Assembly (NCBI RefSeq): GCF_014640635.1
Contig: NZ_BMHI01000002.1
Location: 62,001-126,000 of the forward strand
From: Flexivirga endophytica
GTDB taxonomy: Bacteria; Actinomycetota; Actinomycetes; Actinomycetales; Dermatophilaceae
DNA: 64,000 bases
Reading direction: 5' to 3'
Within the stretch, counting starts at the first letter, position 1; each line of letters begins with the position of its first letter. This document shows positions 61,395-64,000 of this stretch, one piece after another. The translations under genes and the position numbers were made by a program. The notes beneath the pieces were generated by a model, which searched no databases, was not told the origin of the DNA, and saw only the letters and a program-made list of their open reading frames with translations.

Positions 61395-62192
61395 ATGTCC
61401 CGCTCGTCCCTCACCCTGAAACTCGGCGTCGGTGCCACCGCGCTGGCCTTCTCCTTCGTCCCGGCGCTGTCGGCGCGAGCGGCCGGCGGCGTCACCTACG
61501 CGGCGCTGGGCGATTCGTACTCCTCGGGTGTCGGGGCCGGTGACTACATCGACAGCAGCGGTGCGTGTGATCGCAGCCCCAACGCCTACTCGGCACTGTG
61601 GGCGCAGCAGCACAGCCCCTCGTCATACACCTCGCTCGCCTGCTCGGGCGCGAAAACCACTGACGTCATTGCTAATCAGCTCGGCGCGCTGTCCACATCG
61701 ACCACGCTCGTCAGCATCACCATCGGGGGCAACGACGTCGGTTTCAGCCGCATCATGCAGGACTGCATCCTGGACGGCACCACGACCTGCGTGAACGAGG
61801 TCAACGCCGCCAAGGCCGACGCGAAGGCCAACCTGCCCGGCAAGCTGGCGACCGTCTACAACGCGATCAAGTCCAAGGCGCCCAACGCGCACGTGGTCGT
61901 CCTCGGCTACCCGGACTTCTACGACCTGAGCAAGGACTGCGTCGGCATCAGCCAGGAGTCCCGCACCGCCATCGACAGCGGCATCGACCTCATCGACTCG
62001 ATCACCGGCACCGCTGCGACGCAGGCCGGGTTCACGTATGGCGATGTGCGCTCGTCGTTCGACGGCCATGAGATCTGCGACAGCGACCGTTGGCTGCACT
62101 CGGTGAACTTCCTGGACATCGAGGAGTCCTACCACCCGACGGCGGAAGGTCAGGCCAACGGCTACTTGCCGGTCTTCGCTGCCAAGGCCTGA
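61395..62192 (+). CDS. secreted SGNH/GDSL hydrolase
   Basis: The 265-residue protein has a signal peptide (cleavage near SARAAGG, residue 31) and the SGNH blocks: GDSYSSGVGAGDY (nucleophile Ser), SLACSGAKTTD (Gly), ITIGGNDVGF (Asn) and SYHPTAEGQ (catalytic His with upstream Asp). Six cysteines (after the signal) suggest three disulfides, as in Streptomyces extracellular lipases of this family. It is likely a lipase or esterase. ATG 61395 has AGGAG five bases upstream. Confidence 0.93.
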   Translation: MSRSSLTLKLGVGATALAFSFVPALSARAAGGVTYAALGDSYSSGVGAGDYIDSSGACDRSPNAYSALWAQQHSPSSYTSLACSGAKTTDVIANQLGALSTSTTLVSITIGGNDVGFSRIMQDCILDGTTTCVNEVNAAKADAKANLPGKLATVYNAIKSKAPNAHVVVLGYPDFYDLSKDCVGISQESRTAIDSGIDLIDSITGTAATQAGFTYGDVRSSFDGHEICDSDRWLHSVNFLDIEESYHPTAEGQANGYLPVFAAKA

Positions 62193-62260
62193 GCGCCATA
62201 CTCGCTAGGCTTCCGGTACGGCGGCTCCCGAGGAGGGACCCGGTGCGGGAGGTGTGAGGT

Positions 62261-63184
62261 ATGACGGACGGCGACGCGTTCGAGCGCCTCGTCGCACTGC
62301 TGACCGCCGCGCCGAACTCGCTGACGGCTCCGGCCGCCGAGCTCGCCGCGGGGCTGCACTACTCACGCTTCCACTTCGAGCGCATCGTGACCGCTATCGC
62401 GGGCGAGACGCCGACGGCGTTCCGGCGGCGAATTCTGTTGGAACGAGCGGCATACCGGATGATCCGGACCGAGCGGACCCTGCTGGAGATCGCACAGGAG
62501 GCAGACTTCTCCTCCAACGCGGCGTTCACCCGCGCGTTCGACCGGGCCTACGGTCTGCCGCCGTCGCGATGGCGGGAGCGGCCCACCAAGTTCCAGCTGG
62601 CCAGCCCCAACGACGTGCACTTCCATCCGCCGGCCGGTCTGCGGCTACCGGCGCGATCCGCTGCTGCCGCAACGGATGTCACCCAGGAGTCGGTGCGGCA
62701 TCACGCCTGGCTGGTCGGCGAACTGGTCGAGCGCGCGACTCGACTGACCGGCGCGCAACTCGACGCGCAGCTGCCGATGCAGATCGACGGCATCGACGGA
62801 GATTCGTTGCGCTGGTTGCTTTCTCGGCTGATTGGGCAGATGGAGATGTGGCTCGCTGCGATGAACGACCGCGAATACGATTTCACCGTCGAGGACGCCG
62901 AGTCGGTCAGCTCCATGCGGCGTCGCGTCGCGCGGATCGGGCCGGAGTTCGTGTCGTCCGTGGCGAGCGTGGATGCCGAAAACCATTGGGACGAAACGTT
63001 CGTCGATGCCTTCTCCCAGCCACCGCAAGTCGTCACGTATGCCGGGATGGTCGCCCACGTGCTCACCTTCTCGGCGCACCACCGGCTGCTCGCGCTCGAT
63101 CGGTTGCGGGCCTTCGGCATCACCGACCTCGGGTATGGCGACCCGAAGTACTGGTTCGGCGAGGAGCCGTCCGGTCGGAGCTGA
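62261..63184 (+). CDS. AraC-type regulator with C-terminal DinB-like domain
   Basis: The 307-residue protein begins with an AraC HTH domain (AAELAAGLHYSRFHFERIVT, LLEIAQEADFSSNAAFTRAF, YGLPPSRWRE). The rest (about 130-307) is a four-helix DinB-type domain with histidines in SVRHHAWLVGELV and MVAHVLTFSAHHRLLAL. A DNA-binding domain on a DinB fold suggests a sensor for a small molecule or thiol adduct. ATG 62261 is preceded by GGGAGG. Confidence 0.85.
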   Translation: MTDGDAFERLVALLTAAPNSLTAPAAELAAGLHYSRFHFERIVTAIAGETPTAFRRRILLERAAYRMIRTERTLLEIAQEADFSSNAAFTRAFDRAYGLPPSRWRERPTKFQLASPNDVHFHPPAGLRLPARSAAAATDVTQESVRHHAWLVGELVERATRLTGAQLDAQLPMQIDGIDGDSLRWLLSRLIGQMEMWLAAMNDREYDFTVEDAESVSSMRRRVARIGPEFVSSVASVDAENHWDETFVDAFSQPPQVVTYAGMVAHVLTFSAHHRLLALDRLRAFGITDLGYGDPKYWFGEEPSGRS

Positions 63185-63249
63185 GTGCATCGGCGAGGAT
63201 GCCGAACTCGATCAAGCCGAGTGCGTCCGAACGCGGCACGCTGATCGAC

Positions 63250-63735
63250 ATGGAAACGACACGGACTGTTATCGAAGCGGCACCCGGCGCCGCCCCCGAA
63301 TCCCCCGAACCGGGCCGAGACTGCTGGTTCTGCCAGGACGCCATACGCACCGATCCGCCGCCCGGCGGATGGCTGCTCGACGACGGCATCTGGCGTGCCG
63401 GCGCAGCTCCGGTCGGGATGGCCGCGGCCGGCACCGTGGTGCTGGAAGCGAAGCGGCATGTCCAGGACCAGTCCGGTTTCGACACGCGCGAGGCCATCAC
63501 GTTCGTGCCGTCGCTGGGCGCCGTCCTCACCGCGATGCGCGCCGGGCTGGGCTGTGACCGCGTCTATCAGTGGTCGACCATGGCGGCATACCCGCACTTC
63601 CACGTCTGGCTCATCCCGTGGTGGCAGACCTCGGCGCACGAGGGGCCGGCGCACCTGCTCGACACGGTCGAGTCACCCGCCACCGAAGCGGACGTGACGG
63701 CAGCGACGGCGCGCATCGCGCAGGCGTTGCGCTAG
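63250..63735 (+). CDS. HIT-like protein
   Basis: The 161-residue protein has a CWFCQDAI motif near the N-terminus and a histidine-triad-like segment YPHFHVWLIPW. Only two of the three HIT histidines are present (HFHVW instead of HxHxH), so catalysis may be altered. It follows the AraC-DinB gene on the same strand. ATG 63250 gives a compact protein; ATG 63199, 17 codons earlier, has GAGG placed too close. Substrate is unknown. Confidence 0.7.
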   Translation: METTRTVIEAAPGAAPESPEPGRDCWFCQDAIRTDPPPGGWLLDDGIWRAGAAPVGMAAAGTVVLEAKRHVQDQSGFDTREAITFVPSLGAVLTAMRAGLGCDRVYQWSTMAAYPHFHVWLIPWWQTSAHEGPAHLLDTVESPATEADVTAATARIAQALR

Positions 63736-63749
63736 TCGAACGAAGTCCG

Positions 63750-64000
63750 TCAGTCGCGGCGACGACGCAGGCGCCACCCGGCGCCCGCACTGCCGGCGCC
63801 GACGAAGAGCAACGCGGCAGCGAGCCCGGCGCCGACCGTCGTGTTGGACGACGGCCCGGAGTCGCCGTCGGTGATGATGACCGGCCCGGACGAGATCGGT
63901 GTGCTCGACCCACCGGCGGGAGCCGTCGTCGGTGGGTTCGTCGGTGAGGCGCTCGGCGGACTGGTCGGCCTGGTCGGCGGCTGGTACTTCTCCGGCGCGA
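63750..64000 (-). CDS. C-terminal end of a surface-anchored protein (partial)
   Basis: A minus-strand frame enters from the window edge and stops at 63750. The 82 visible residues are a Pro/Thr/Ser-rich linker (PPTRPTSPPSASPTNPPTT), a short segment with PVIITDGDSG, one transmembrane helix (TTVGAGLAAALLFVGAG) and the basic tail WRLRRRRD. This is the typical C-terminal sorting and anchoring end of an actinobacterial surface protein, but no LPXTG is visible. The functional part lies outside the window. Confidence 0.7.
   Translation of the reverse strand, partial: APEKYQPPTRPTSPPSASPTNPPTTAPAGGSSTPISSGPVIITDGDSGPSSNTTVGAGLAAALLFVGAGSAGAGWRLRRRRD

Overview
The window is high-GC DNA from an actinobacterium and contains the chromosome's replication-origin region. 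The gene order (cca, nudix, DUF6049, murJ, sigM, anti-sigma factor, trxB, trxA, then parB, parA, rsmG, jag, yidC, yidD, rnpA, rpmH, dnaA, oriC, dnaN, gnd, recF, dciA, gyrB, gyrA, DUF3566, tRNA-Ile, DLW-39, tRNA-Ala) is the classical actinobacterial origin synteny also seen around Mycobacterium dnaA. The DUF3566 and DLW-39 genes beside gyrA, the gnd gene between recF and dnaN, and palindromic GGTCGAG...TATCGAGACC repeats suggest Micrococcales, perhaps Dermacoccaceae or Intrasporangiaceae. That family placement is inference.

Layout. 1-9030: two tRNAs, a 44-residue DLW-39 protein, DUF3566, gyrA, gyrB, a Ser-rich membrane protein, dciA and recF, all on the minus strand. 9.1-10.8 kb: a DinB protein converging on gnd. 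10.9-14.3 kb: dnaN, a 782-bp oriC with DnaA boxes, and dnaA. 14.7-20.4 kb, plus strand: rpmH to parB, with six parS-like sites from rsmG to just past parB. 20.4-21.1 kb: a gene-free gap holding a near-perfect 53-bp inverted repeat, where many relatives carry cwlM. 21.1-30.8 kb, minus strand: thioredoxin pair, SigM with a candidate anti-sigma factor, pseudokinase, MurJ, DUF6049 and a Nudix hydrolase. A divergent cca follows.

32.6-43.1 kb is a compact minus-strand hopanoid operon: hpnC, hpnD, an hpnE-polyprenyl synthase fusion, shc, an hpnG-ispH fusion, hpnH and dxs. Together these cover MEP-pathway input, prenyl chain synthesis, squalene formation, cyclisation to hopene, and adenosyl transfer with adenine removal. 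A PucR-type regulator diverges from it. Next come a PAP2-WS/DGAT fusion, a small membrane protein, a DMT transporter and an SDR, then a 52-bp tandem array. A DHA2 efflux pump and its divergent TetR regulator share an intergenic region with two operator-like palindromes.

51.7-64 kb holds pabAB/pabC, a sugar-type ABC importer operon, an unknown two-TM protein, a NYN-domain protein, RidA, an internally shortened beta-lactamase-fold hydrolase, a secreted SGNH hydrolase with a long leader, an AraC-DinB regulator, a HIT-like protein and the 3' end of a surface-anchored protein.

Two themes stand out. Short palindromic repeats sit in the hopanoid operon, the gyrB-gyrA spacer and the ABC operon, and in three places are translated as linkers or protein ends. 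Several genes (recF, nudix, cca, NYN, ridA) have a TANNNT hexamer 6-7 nt before the start codon, the signature of leaderless transcripts.
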